Below, piece after piece: positions 31,675 through 40,593 of a stretch of DNA of 57,903 bases. The notes under the pieces are model-generated. The model saw nothing but the letters and a program-made list of their open reading frames with translations, searched no databases and was not told the DNA's origin. The stretch spans positions 1-57,903 of the forward strand of contig CANKBJ010000005.1 of the NCBI GenBank assembly GCA_947479905.1, in the 5' to 3' direction. The DNA is from Bradyrhizobiaceae bacterium (lineage in GTDB: Bacteria > Pseudomonadota > Alphaproteobacteria > Rhizobiales > Xanthobacteraceae). How positions within the stretch are numbered: position 1 is the stretch's first letter; each line of letters opens with the position of its first letter. The position numbers and the translations under genes are program-made.

Positions 31675-32973
31675 ATGAGCACCGATGCCGTCGCCATTAT
31701 CGGGTTCGTTTCGCTCTTCGTCCTGATGCTGCTGCGCGTGCCGATCGGCATGGCGATGGGCCTCGTCGGCGTCGGCGGCTTCGCCTATCTATCCGGCAGC
31801 GGTCCGGCGCTCAAGATCGTCGGCCATACCACCATGCGGACGGTGACCGATTTCAATTTCGCGGTCATTCCGCTGTTCCTGCTGATGGGCTCCTTCGCCA
31901 CCACATCGGGCATGAGTCGCGAACTGTTCCGCGCCGCCAACGGCTTTGTCGGCCATCTACGCGGCGGCCTGGGCATCGCCACCATCGCGGCCTGCGGCGG
32001 CTTCGCCGCCATCTGCGGCTCGTCGGTCGCCACCGCCGCGACGTTCTCGCGTGTCGCCTATCCGGAAATGCGCAGCTATGGCTATCCGCAAAGCTTCGCC
32101 ACCGGCGTGATCGCCGCGGGCGGCACGCTCGGCATCATGATCCCGCCGTCGACCGTCTTCGCCGTCTATGGCCTGATCACCGAGCAGGATGTCGGCAAGC
32201 TGTTCGTCGCAGGCATTGTCCCGGGCATTCTCGCCGTGCTGATGTACATGGCGACCATAAGCATCATCGGCGCGATGCGGCCGGGCTTTCTGCCCACCGG
32301 CGTGCGCAGTTCCTGGCGGGAGCGGATCGAGGGTCTGCGCGACGTCTGGGCGACGATCCTGCTGTTCGCTTTCGTCATCGGCGGCATTTATGGCGGCATG
32401 TTCACGGCCACCGAGGCGGCCGGCATGGGCGCCGGCGGCGCTTTCCTGATCGGCATCGCACGCGGCCGGCTGTCGCGTGCCGATATCCTGCGCTCGCTGC
32501 TGGAAGCAACCCGCACCACCGCGGCGGTCTTCACGGTGCTGATTGGCGCGCTGCTGTTCGGCTATTTTCTGACCATCACCCAGACGCCGCAGAAAGTTTC
32601 GGAATTCCTCGGCTCGCTTGGCCTCGGTGCCTACGGCATCCTCGGCATCATCATGCTGATGTATCTGGTGCTCGGTTGTCTCATGGACGCGCTGGCGATG
32701 ATCATCCTGACCATCCCGATCATCTTCCCGGTCATCGTCGCGCTCGGATTCAATCCGATCTGGTTCGGCGTCATCGTCGTGATGACCGTCGAACTCGGGC
32801 TGATCCACCCGCCGGTCGGGATGAACATATTCGTCATCAAGAGCGTGGTCGACGACGTCAAGATATCGACCATCTTTTACGGCGTGCTGCCGTTCATCGT
32901 CACCGATCTGCTTCGGCTCGCCATCCTGATCGCCTTTCCCATTCTGGCGCTCTGGCTGCCCTCGCACATGTAG
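31675..32973 (+). CDS. TRAP transporter large permease (DctM family)
   Basis: A 432-residue polytopic protein with about twelve membrane helices. VPIGMAMGLVGVGGF, the conserved GGFAAICGSSVATAATFS segment, GGTLGIMIPPSTVFAVYG and the late LGCLMDALAMIILTIPIIFPV with TVELGLIHPPVGMNIFV are the standard DctM motifs. These elevator-type subunits carry the substrate and couple it to Na+ or H+. It completes a three-part importer with the two preceding genes. The downstream TPP-enzyme gene begins 48 bases later in the same direction, so the transporter is probably co-expressed with the catabolic enzymes. Confidence 0.94.
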   Translation: MSTDAVAIIGFVSLFVLMLLRVPIGMAMGLVGVGGFAYLSGSGPALKIVGHTTMRTVTDFNFAVIPLFLLMGSFATTSGMSRELFRAANGFVGHLRGGLGIATIAACGGFAAICGSSVATAATFSRVAYPEMRSYGYPQSFATGVIAAGGTLGIMIPPSTVFAVYGLITEQDVGKLFVAGIVPGILAVLMYMATISIIGAMRPGFLPTGVRSSWRERIEGLRDVWATILLFAFVIGGIYGGMFTATEAAGMGAGGAFLIGIARGRLSRADILRSLLEATRTTAAVFTVLIGALLFGYFLTITQTPQKVSEFLGSLGLGAYGILGIIMLMYLVLGCLMDALAMIILTIPIIFPVIVALGFNPIWFGVIVVMTVELGLIHPPVGMNIFVIKSVVDDVKISTIFYGVLPFIVTDLLRLAILIAFPILALWLPSHM

Positions 32974-33021
32974 CCTTCACGACCGACCCGGTTTTTTTGT
33001 TACGGTAGATAGGATTCCCGC

Positions 33022-34734
33022 GTGTACACAGCAGGTACGGCTTTTCTCGAGGCTCTCAAGGAGGCCGGCGTCTCCTATATTTTCGCCAATCTCGGCAGCG
33101 ACCATCCGGCCATCGTCGAATCGGTCGCCGAGGGCAAGGCCAGCGCGCGCGGTTTCCCGGCGATGCTGACCTGTCCGAACGAGATGGTGGCGCTCTCCGC
33201 CGCGCATGGCTACGCCCAGGTCACGGGGCAAGCGCAGGCCGTCATCGTGCATGTCGAATGCGGCACCCAGGCGCTCGGCGGCGCCGTGCATAACGCGCTG
33301 CGCGGTCGCGTGCCGGTTTTGATCTTCGCCGGCGCCACGCCCTATACGCAGGAAGGAGAATTGAAGGGGTCGCGCAACGAATGGATCCAGTGGATCCAGG
33401 ACATTGCCGATCAGCGCGGCATCGTCCGCAACTATGTCAAATTCGACTACGAATTCCGCACCGGCCGCAACATCAAGCAGGTGACTCACCGCGCCATGCA
33501 ACTGGCCAGGAGCGAACCCAAGGGTCCGGTCTATCTGGTCGGCGCGCGCGAAGTAATGGAAGAGGATGTCACGCCGGTCGCCATCGACATGGCCGAATGG
33601 CCGGCGATCGCGCCGCTGCCGCTGCGAGCCAACGATGCCGGCGAACTGGCGCAAGCGCTCAACGGCGCCAAGCGCCCGCTGGTGGTGACCAGCGCGGTCG
33701 GCCGCAATCCGGCCGCCGTCGGCGAACTGGTGAAATTATGCCATCGCCTCGGCATCGCCGTGCTCGAGCAATCGCCGGTCAGTATGAATTATCCGGCCGA
33801 GGATTCTCTCTATATGGGCAATCGCTGGAGCGAGCCGTACCAGGAGCCGGTGCTCGCGGAAGCCGATGTCGTGCTGGTGCTGGACTCGGACGCGCCCTGG
33901 GTGCCGTCGGTCAGCAAACCGTCGGCCGGCGCGAAAATATTCCATATCGACGTCGATCCGCTCAAACTCGACATTCCGCTCTGGTACTTCAAGGCGCAAC
34001 GCGTGTTCCAGGCCGACTGCGCCACGGCGCTGACGCAGGTGAATGCCGCGCTCGACGGCATGACCGTCGACGCCGGCAAGGTAAAGGAACGCCAGGCGCA
34101 TTACGGCAAGATGCACGACGCCCTCGCCGCGCAATGGCTCAAGCGCGAACAGCCGAATGGCGCGATGATCACGCCGGAATATTTCACCGCCTGTCTGCGC
34201 AAGCATATCGACGACAAAACCATCATCCTGTCCGAGACGATCACCAATTACCCGACTATCGCCAATCATCTGCGGCCGTCGCGGCCCGGATCGTATTTCC
34301 TCAGCGGCGGTTCGTCGCTCGGCTGGCATGGCGGCGCCGCCATCGGCGCCAAGCTGGCGCACCCGGACAAGACGGTCATCGCGCTGTCCGGCGATGGCTC
34401 TTACATGTTCTCGGTGCCGTCTTCGGTGCACTGGATGGCGCGCAAATACGAAACGCCGTTCCTGCAGGTGATCTACAACAATGGCGGCTGGCGTTCGCCT
34501 AAGATGTCGACTCTGGCGGTGCATCCCGATGGCTATGCCAGCCGCGCTAATGCGATCGGCGTCGAATTCGATCCGGCGCCCGATCACGCCGCTATCGCCG
34601 CCGCCGCCGGCGGAGCCTTTGCCCGAAAGCTGGAACGCCCGGAAGAAGTCGAAGCGGCCATCGCCGAAGCGCTACGCGTTGTGCGCGAGGAGAAGCGCTG
34701 CGCGGTGCTCGATGTTCGAGTACCGCATCTTTAA
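33022..34734 (+). CDS. Thiamine-diphosphate enzyme 1 (acetolactate synthase/benzoylformate decarboxylase-like)
   Basis: A 570-residue three-domain TPP enzyme. The cofactor-activating glutamate is Glu54 (CPNEMVALSAAHGYA); the TPP/Mg motif is GDGSYMF...YNNGGW in the C-terminal domain. The start is GTG. The family contains carboligases and 2-oxo-acid decarboxylases, and the sequence is not that of biosynthetic acetolactate synthase, since no regulatory subunit is nearby. In the operon with TRAP genes and an aldehyde dehydrogenase, decarboxylation of an aryl 2-oxo acid to an aldehyde is a reasonable idea. An alternative is cleavage or ligation of a C-C bond in a side chain. Substrate not predictable. 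Confidence 0.85.
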   Translation: MYTAGTAFLEALKEAGVSYIFANLGSDHPAIVESVAEGKASARGFPAMLTCPNEMVALSAAHGYAQVTGQAQAVIVHVECGTQALGGAVHNALRGRVPVLIFAGATPYTQEGELKGSRNEWIQWIQDIADQRGIVRNYVKFDYEFRTGRNIKQVTHRAMQLARSEPKGPVYLVGAREVMEEDVTPVAIDMAEWPAIAPLPLRANDAGELAQALNGAKRPLVVTSAVGRNPAAVGELVKLCHRLGIAVLEQSPVSMNYPAEDSLYMGNRWSEPYQEPVLAEADVVLVLDSDAPWVPSVSKPSAGAKIFHIDVDPLKLDIPLWYFKAQRVFQADCATALTQVNAALDGMTVDAGKVKERQAHYGKMHDALAAQWLKREQPNGAMITPEYFTACLRKHIDDKTIILSETITNYPTIANHLRPSRPGSYFLSGGSSLGWHGGAAIGAKLAHPDKTVIALSGDGSYMFSVPSSVHWMARKYETPFLQVIYNNGGWRSPKMSTLAVHPDGYASRANAIGVEFDPAPDHAAIAAAAGGAFARKLERPEEVEAAIAEALRVVREEKRCAVLDVRVPHL

Positions 34735-34813
34735 GGCCCGACATGAGACTTTGAGCCGCAGTCCGGCGGCGAGAGGATAACTGTAGAGTGGATGAAATTT
34801 TGGGGAGGATGAA

Positions 34814-36256
34814 ATGAACGTATCGCTTCTGATCAACGGCGCCGACGTGGCCGCGATCGACAACAAGACATTCGACCGTCTCGACCCGTTCACCGGCAGC
34901 GTCGCCAGCACATCGCCGGCCGGCAAGGTCGCCGACGTCAACGCTGCCTGTGCCGCCGCCGCCGCTGCGTTTCCGGCCTGGTCGGAAACCGGACCCAATG
35001 AACGCCGCAAGCTGCTGCTGAAGGCGGCCGACTTGCTGGAGGCGAAGACGCCCGAGTTCATCAAGCTGACCATGGAAGAAACCGGCGCAACCGGGCCGTG
35101 GTCCGGCTTCAACGTGATGTTCGCCGCCAAGATTCTGCGCGAAGCGGCCTGCATGACCACGATGATTCACGGCGAGGTCATCCCGTCCGATAAGCCGGGT
35201 TGCTTTTCGATGGCGATCCGCCAGCCGGCCGGCGTCTGCGTCGGCATGGCGCCGTGGAACGCGCCGGTCATTCTCGGCGTGCGCTCGGTGGCGATGCCGC
35301 TGGCCTGCGGCAACACCGTGGTGATGAAGGCGTCGGAAACCTGCCCCGCCACGCACATGCTGATCGGCAAGGTGTTGCAGGAGGCGGGCATTCCGAAAGG
35401 CGTCATAAATGTCGTGACGCATTCGCGCGAGGACGCGCCGCAGGTGGTCGAGGCGCTGATCGCACATCCGGCGGTGCGCCGCATCAATTTCACCGGCTCC
35501 AGCCATGTCGGCCGCATCGTCGCGCAGATCGCGGCGAAGTATCTCAAGCCTGTGCTGCTCGAACTCGGCGGCAAGGCGCCGCTGCTGGTGCTTGACGACG
35601 CCAATATCGACGAAGCGGTGAACGGCGCGGCCTTCGGCGCCTTCATGCACATGGGCCAGATCTGCATGTCGACCGAGCGTATCGTCGTCGACAACAAGAT
35701 CGCCGACGACTTCGTCGGCAAGCTCGCCGCCAAGGCGAACGGCCTGCCCTTCGGCGACCCGCGCGGCAAGGTCGTGCTCGGCTCGCTGGTGAGCGAAAAT
35801 GCGGCCAACCGCATGCAGGAGTTGCTCGACGACGCCGTAGCCAAGGGCGCGAAGCTCGTCGCTGGCGGCAAGCGCAACGGCACCGCTTGGTCGGCGACGC
35901 TGCTCGACCACGTCAACCCGCAGATGAAAATCTACCGCGAGGAATCGTTCGGCCCGGTCAAGAGCATCATCCGCGTCGACGGCGACGACGAAGCCGTCAG
36001 CATCGCCAACGACACCGAATACGGGTTGTCCTCGGCAGTGTTCAGCCAGAACATCCAGCGCGCCATGGCGGTTGCCAAGCGCATCCAGTCCGGTATTTGC
36101 CACATCAACGGCCCGACGGTGAACGACGAGCCGCAGATGCCGTTCGGCGGCACCAAGGATTCCGGCTATGGCCGTTTCGGCGGCGTCGGCGCCATCGCCG
36201 AATTCACCGAACTGCGCTGGGTCACCATCGAAAGCCACCAGCACTACCCGTTCTGA
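34814..36256 (+). CDS. NAD(P)-dependent aldehyde dehydrogenase (aromatic aldehyde type)
   Basis: A 480-residue aldehyde dehydrogenase with all catalytic residues: Asn149 (APWNAPV), Glu250 (LELGGKAP) and nucleophile Cys284 (GQICMSTER). The sequence style (WSGFNVMFAAKILREAACM, SGICHINGPTVNDEPQMPFGG) resembles salicylaldehyde and vanillin dehydrogenases. GGGGAGGATG overlaps a good ribosome-binding site. It lies between two TPP-enzyme genes, so it likely oxidises the aldehyde that one or both release. It could also serve as a vanillin dehydrogenase if the crotonase of the other operon works as a hydratase-lyase. Confidence 0.92.
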   Translation: MNVSLLINGADVAAIDNKTFDRLDPFTGSVASTSPAGKVADVNAACAAAAAAFPAWSETGPNERRKLLLKAADLLEAKTPEFIKLTMEETGATGPWSGFNVMFAAKILREAACMTTMIHGEVIPSDKPGCFSMAIRQPAGVCVGMAPWNAPVILGVRSVAMPLACGNTVVMKASETCPATHMLIGKVLQEAGIPKGVINVVTHSREDAPQVVEALIAHPAVRRINFTGSSHVGRIVAQIAAKYLKPVLLELGGKAPLLVLDDANIDEAVNGAAFGAFMHMGQICMSTERIVVDNKIADDFVGKLAAKANGLPFGDPRGKVVLGSLVSENAANRMQELLDDAVAKGAKLVAGGKRNGTAWSATLLDHVNPQMKIYREESFGPVKSIIRVDGDDEAVSIANDTEYGLSSAVFSQNIQRAMAVAKRIQSGICHINGPTVNDEPQMPFGGTKDSGYGRFGGVGAIAEFTELRWVTIESHQHYPF

Positions 36257-36306
36257 GCGAAAGCCTATTGGCGCCGCCCTTACGGGCGCTCGCCCACACG
36301 CAGATC

Positions 36307-36339
36307 AGGCTCGCCGCGCCCGCATGGCACGGCGAGCCT
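36307..36339 (+). terminator. Hairpin after the aldehyde dehydrogenase gene
   Basis: AGGCTCGCCG (36307-36316) and CGGCGAGCCT (36330-36339) pair perfectly around a 13-base loop, followed by TTGCTTG, a weak T-run. It may be an intrinsic terminator or attenuator that lowers transcription of the second TPP enzyme. The rest of the 178-bp gap shows a smaller CGCCC/GGGCG stem and no gene. Confidence 0.5.
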
Positions 36340-36434
36340 TTGCTTGTAAGGCCTACCCCTGTCGAGTAGAACACGCCGGAAATTCAGCATCCGACGCTCG
36401 AATGGCGCGGATTTATGGTCCGGGGACGAAACAA

Positions 36435-38141
36435 ATGAACGCGACACCGACGCCCGGGCCCCGGCCAGCCATTGCCGCCGAGGCATTTCTCCGCGCGCTC
36501 GCCGACCACGGCGTCGATTACATGTTCGCCAATCCCGGCACCGACTTTCCGCCCGTCGTCGAAGCCTTCAGCCGCGCCAAGAAGACCAACGCCAAGGTAC
36601 CGATGCCGGTGCTGGTGCCGCACGAAAATCTGGCGGTCGCGATGGCGCATGGCGCCTATCTGATGAACGGCCGGCCGCAGGCTGTGATGGTACACGTCAA
36701 TGTCGGCACCGCCAACACGATCAACAACCTCACCAACCTGTCGCGCGACCGCGTGCCGCTCATTCTCGCCGCCGGCCGCACGCCGATCACCGAGAAGGGC
36801 ACGTTCGGTTCGCGCTCGCGGCCGATCCACTGGGCGCAGGAAATGTTCGACCAGGCCGGCATGGTGCGCGAACTGGTGAAATGGGATTACGAACTGAGAA
36901 CGCCGGGTCAGGTCGGCGACGTCGTCGCGCGCTCGGTCGAGGTGGCGATGGCGCATCCGCGCGGACCGATCTATCTGGTGCTGCCGCGCGAGCCTTTGTC
37001 GGCGCCGGTGATGGAGCCGATCGCGCCGATCAAGCCGCGCACGGCGGCGCCGCGCGCACATCCCGATCCGAAGACGATTGCAACGTTGGCCGAGTGGATC
37101 GCCGCCGCCGAACGGCCGCTGATCATAACCTCGGTCCTGCCGTCGGACGCGGTGCGGACATTGAGCGCGCTCGCGGAAAAGTGCGCCATTCCCGTCATCA
37201 CGCATAACCCGCGCAGCGTCTGCCTGCCGTCGAGCCATCCGATGCATTTCGGCTACGAACCGGGCGCGTTGCTGGCCGATGCCGACCTGGTGATCTCGCT
37301 CGAATCCGACGTGCCGTGGATTCCGCATCTGCAACACCCGCCGGCTGGCGCCCGCATCGTCCATATCGGCGAGGATCCGTTCTTCGTGCGCTACCCGATG
37401 CGCTCGTTTCCGAGCGATCTCGCCGTGCAGGCCGGCGTCGTCAATGCTCTCGAGGCGCTGGAGAACGCCGTCGGATCGCGCCTGCAAATGGCCGAAGCGC
37501 GCATCTCGGCGCGGCGCACCCGGCTGGCCGAGCGCATGCGGACGCGGCGCGCACAATTGGCGAAAGATTCGGTTGTCGGCGAGCGCATCTCGCCGGCCTA
37601 CCTGTCGCGCGCCATCTACGAGGCGGTCGGCGAGGAAGCCGTCATCTTCAATGAATACCCGCTGCGCGCCGATCATTGCCCGCGCGAGAAGCCGGGCACT
37701 TTGTTCGCGCTTGGACCGGCCGGCGGCCTCGGCTGGGGGCTGGGAGCCGCGCTCGGCGCCAAGCTCGCCGCGCCCGACAAATTGATCGTCGCCACGCTCG
37801 GCGACGGCGCCTACATGTTCTCCAATCCCACCGTCGGCCACTGGGTCTCGCAGAAGCACAACCTGCCGATCCTCACCATCGTCTTCAACAACAGCCGTTA
37901 CGGCGCGGTGCGCAATTCGACGCTGGCGATGTTCAAGGACGGCGTTTCCGGCGAAACCGACGGCCGCGAGCTGGCCGACCTCGATCCGGCGCCGCCCTAT
38001 GACGAAATGGCGAAGGCGCAAGGCGCACACGCCGAGCGCGTGGAAAAGCCGGCCGATCTGCCCGGCGCACTGGCCCGCGCGCGCGACGCTGTCATGAACG
38101 ACAAGCGCCAGGCGCTGCTCAACGTCATTACGCCCTATTAA
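36435..38141 (+). CDS. Thiamine-diphosphate enzyme 2 (acetolactate synthase-like)
   Basis: A 568-residue TPP enzyme related to enzyme 1. The N-terminal motif is YMFANPGTDFPPVVEAF, the activating glutamate is Glu64 (VPHENLAVAMAHGAY), and the TPP/Mg motif is GDGAYMFSN...VFNNSRYG. The start MNATPTPG was chosen over a much longer open frame that overlaps the aldehyde dehydrogenase gene; no strong ribosome-binding site is visible (GGGGACGAAACAA only). Two different members of one family beside an aldehyde dehydrogenase suggest either two substrates or a hetero-oligomer. Substrate unknown. A hairpin in the gap may set its level relative to the first enzyme. Confidence 0.83.
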   Translation: MNATPTPGPRPAIAAEAFLRALADHGVDYMFANPGTDFPPVVEAFSRAKKTNAKVPMPVLVPHENLAVAMAHGAYLMNGRPQAVMVHVNVGTANTINNLTNLSRDRVPLILAAGRTPITEKGTFGSRSRPIHWAQEMFDQAGMVRELVKWDYELRTPGQVGDVVARSVEVAMAHPRGPIYLVLPREPLSAPVMEPIAPIKPRTAAPRAHPDPKTIATLAEWIAAAERPLIITSVLPSDAVRTLSALAEKCAIPVITHNPRSVCLPSSHPMHFGYEPGALLADADLVISLESDVPWIPHLQHPPAGARIVHIGEDPFFVRYPMRSFPSDLAVQAGVVNALEALENAVGSRLQMAEARISARRTRLAERMRTRRAQLAKDSVVGERISPAYLSRAIYEAVGEEAVIFNEYPLRADHCPREKPGTLFALGPAGGLGWGLGAALGAKLAAPDKLIVATLGDGAYMFSNPTVGHWVSQKHNLPILTIVFNNSRYGAVRNSTLAMFKDGVSGETDGRELADLDPAPPYDEMAKAQGAHAERVEKPADLPGALARARDAVMNDKRQALLNVITPY

Positions 38142-38202
38142 ACGCTAGCCGGGTCGCATTCGGCACGATAACAAGACGCAAGTTCCAGTCACGGAGAGTT
38201 CC

Positions 38203-39219
38203 ATGCGCATCGACGCCTATACCCATTTCATGCCGAGCCGGATTTTCCAGCTGCTGGTCGACAGCGGCTATCCCGACATCGGCAAGCGCATGCGCGAAGT
38301 GCCCTGCATCCACGATCTCGATGCGCGCCGCAAAGTGATCGATACGTTTCCCGACTACGCGCAGATCATTTCCTACGCCATGCCGCCGCTGGAAGTCTTC
38401 GCCAAAGGTGACGGCGCCAAGGTCGAGGAGTATGCTCGGCTGATCAACGATGAACTGGCCGATATTTGCGCCAAGGACAGCGACCATTTCCCCGGCTGGG
38501 TGGCGCAGGGCGCGCTCGGTGCGCCCGATGCCGGCGTCGCCGAAGCCACGCGCGCGATCAAGAACGACGCGCTCGGCGTGCAGATCTACACCAATGTCGC
38601 CGGCGTGCCGCTTGACGATCCGAAGTTCGAGCCATTCTTCGCCGCGATGGAAAAACTCAACAAGCCGATCTGGCTGCATCCGGCGCGCAACGCCGGCATT
38701 CCGGATTACGCCAGCGAGAAGACCTCGAAGTTCGAAATCTGGTGGGCCTTCGGCTGGTCTTACGAGACCGGCGCGGCGATGGCGCGGCTGGTGTTCTCGC
38801 GGCTGATGGACAAATATCCGAACATCAAGATCATTACCCATCATTTCGGCGGTATCGTGCCGATGCTGGAAGGCCGCATCGGCCCCGGCTGGGATCAGCT
38901 CGGCTCGCGCACATCGGGCGAAGACCTCACGGTGCTGCTGAAGCAGCTCAAGAAGCGCCCGCTCGACTACTTCAAGCACTCGTTCTACACCGACACCGCC
39001 ACGTTCTCGTCGGAAGCCGGAATGACGATGGGTTTATCCTTCTATGACCACGACAAGATCGTGTTCGCCTCGGACTGCCCGTTCGATCCCGAAAAGGGCA
39101 CGATGTATACGCGCGATGCCATCCGTTTCCTCGAGGCCGCCAATATCTCCAAGGCCGAAAGAGAAGCGATCGCGCACGGCAACCTCGAGCGCATCACCGG
39201 CACGAAGCTGGTTAAATAA
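38203..39219 (+). CDS. ACMSD-type amidohydrolase (amidohydrolase 2 family)
   Basis: A 338-residue TIM-barrel protein of the ACMSD/gamma-resorcylate decarboxylase family. IWLHPARN, ITHHFGGIVPMLEGRI and VFASDCPFDPEKG hold the expected metal and catalytic residues. At the N-terminus the usual H-x-H (or E-x-H) pair reads Tyr6-x-His8 (DAYTHF), so one classic metal ligand is replaced. Family members are metal-dependent non-oxidative decarboxylases or hydrolases of aromatic and ring-cleavage acids. A GAGAGTT-type site precedes the ATG. In the operon it could decarboxylate or hydrolyse an intermediate made by the TPP enzymes or the monooxygenase. Confidence 0.85.
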   Translation: MRIDAYTHFMPSRIFQLLVDSGYPDIGKRMREVPCIHDLDARRKVIDTFPDYAQIISYAMPPLEVFAKGDGAKVEEYARLINDELADICAKDSDHFPGWVAQGALGAPDAGVAEATRAIKNDALGVQIYTNVAGVPLDDPKFEPFFAAMEKLNKPIWLHPARNAGIPDYASEKTSKFEIWWAFGWSYETGAAMARLVFSRLMDKYPNIKIITHHFGGIVPMLEGRIGPGWDQLGSRTSGEDLTVLLKQLKKRPLDYFKHSFYTDTATFSSEAGMTMGLSFYDHDKIVFASDCPFDPEKGTMYTRDAIRFLEAANISKAEREAIAHGNLERITGTKLVK

Positions 39220-39228
39220 GAAGAGATA

Positions 39229-40434
39229 ATGCCAGACAGTCTACCCGTTGTTATCGCCGGCGCAGGGCCGACCGGCCTGATGTGCGCGCTTGCCTTGCGC
39301 AAGCAAGGAATCCCTGTCGTTCTGTGTGAAGCGGAGCCGGCGCTGACGCATGACCTGCGCGCCGGCTCGTTTCATCCGCCGACTTTGGAGATGATGGCGC
39401 CCTACGGCATCACCGCCAAGATGCACGAGACCGGCCTGAAGGTGCAGCGCTGGCAGATCCGCAACCGGCCCGGCGATCTGGTTGCCGAGTTCGATCTCGA
39501 TTTGCTCAAGGATATCACGCCCTATCCTTACCGTTTGCATCTCGAACAGCATCGGCTGACGCCGATCCAGCTCGATATCCTCAAGCGCAACAAGGACGTC
39601 GAGATCAACTTCGGCCACACGCTCAAAAGCTTCACGCAGGATGCCGATGGCGTCACCGTGACCTTCGGTACCGGCGGCGCGGACCGCACGATCAAAGCGT
39701 CATGGCTGATCGGCGCCGACGGCGGCCGCAGCGCGGTGCGCAAGGGGCTCGACGTCGAGTTCGAGGGCTTCACATGGCCGGAGCTGTTCGTGGTGGTGAG
39801 CACGCCCTACGATTTCGCGCAGCACGGCTTTGCGTTCAATTGCTACATCGCCGACCCGGTCGAATGGGGCGCGCTGTTCAAGGTGCCGGACGACGGCGCT
39901 CCCGGTCTTTGGCGGCTGGCCTACCCGGTCAATCCGGAAGAAAGCGAAGAGGCATTGCTGTCGCCGGATCGCATCGAGTCGGCGCTGCAGCGGCTCGTGC
40001 CGAAGGCCGGCCCTTATGAGGTTCGCTACAAGAGCACTTACCGGGTGCATCAGCGCGTCGCGTCGTCGTTCCGCGCCGGTCGTGTGCTGCTCGCCGGCGA
40101 TGCCGCCCATCTCAACAATCCGCTCGGCGGCTTTGGCCTCAACAGCGGCATCCATGACGCCATCAACCTCAGCGACAAGCTGGCACGGCACTGGCATGGA
40201 GAGAGCGAGGCCTTGCTCGACCTTTATTCGCGGCAGCGGCGCGCCGCCACCATCGAGCAGGTGCAGGCCATGTCTATCCGCAACAAGCAGACCATGGAAG
40301 AACGCGATCCGGCCGTACAGCGGGCGCGGCTCGAGGAATTGGTGGCGATTGCCGCCGATCCGGTCAAAGCGCGCGAGCATTTGCTCAATACATCGATGAT
40401 TTCAGGGCTCAAAAGGGCAAACGAGGTAACGTAA
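39229..40434 (+). CDS. FAD-dependent aromatic monooxygenase (class A flavoprotein)
   Basis: A 401-residue class A flavin monooxygenase. IAGAGPTGLMCALALRKQG is the dinucleotide-binding loop, IGADGGRSAVRKGL the DG motif, and GRVLLAGDAAHLNNPLGGFGLNSGIHDA the GD motif that binds the flavin ribose. These enzymes hydroxylate phenols or aromatic acids with NAD(P)H and O2. The length is close to p-hydroxybenzoate hydroxylase, but the sequence is not clearly PobA, so no symbol is given. Nine bases separate it from the amidohydrolase gene. It is the last gene of the operon, followed by a long palindrome. Confidence 0.9.
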   Translation: MPDSLPVVIAGAGPTGLMCALALRKQGIPVVLCEAEPALTHDLRAGSFHPPTLEMMAPYGITAKMHETGLKVQRWQIRNRPGDLVAEFDLDLLKDITPYPYRLHLEQHRLTPIQLDILKRNKDVEINFGHTLKSFTQDADGVTVTFGTGGADRTIKASWLIGADGGRSAVRKGLDVEFEGFTWPELFVVVSTPYDFAQHGFAFNCYIADPVEWGALFKVPDDGAPGLWRLAYPVNPEESEEALLSPDRIESALQRLVPKAGPYEVRYKSTYRVHQRVASSFRAGRVLLAGDAAHLNNPLGGFGLNSGIHDAINLSDKLARHWHGESEALLDLYSRQRRAATIEQVQAMSIRNKQTMEERDPAVQRARLEELVAIAADPVKAREHLLNTSMISGLKRANEVT

Positions 40435-40443
40435 ACCTCAATT

Positions 40444-40532
40444 TGTCATGGCCGGGCTTGTCCCGGCCATCCCGCTTAGGAACGCTCGGTGCCCGTCTAA
40501 GCGGGATGCGCGAGTCAAGCCCGCGCATGACA
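40444..40532. repeat. REP-type long palindrome, family A (copy 2)
   Basis: Begins TGTCATGGCCGGGCTTGTCC and ends with CGCGCATGACA, with an internal CCCGCTTA/TAAGCGGG pair; same plan as 7323-7414. It lies between the end of the aromatic operon and mutS and could terminate the former. Confidence 0.75.
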
Positions 40533-40593
40533 CAGTGTGTGTAGCCGCTCCTGCGGATGGAATTGCCCCCAACCCATCTGCTAACCTCTCCCC

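Noticed and set aside
32985-33001. Terminator between dctM and TPP enzyme 1
   Set aside because: A run of seven T is present, but the preceding stem is only ACCG/CGGT-like and too weak; the genes are probably co-transcribed.
36168-36434. Longer N-terminus for TPP enzyme 2
   Set aside because: The extension overlaps the aldehyde dehydrogenase gene and a hairpin, and its sequence is low-complexity; the family fold starts at AEAFLRALADHG.
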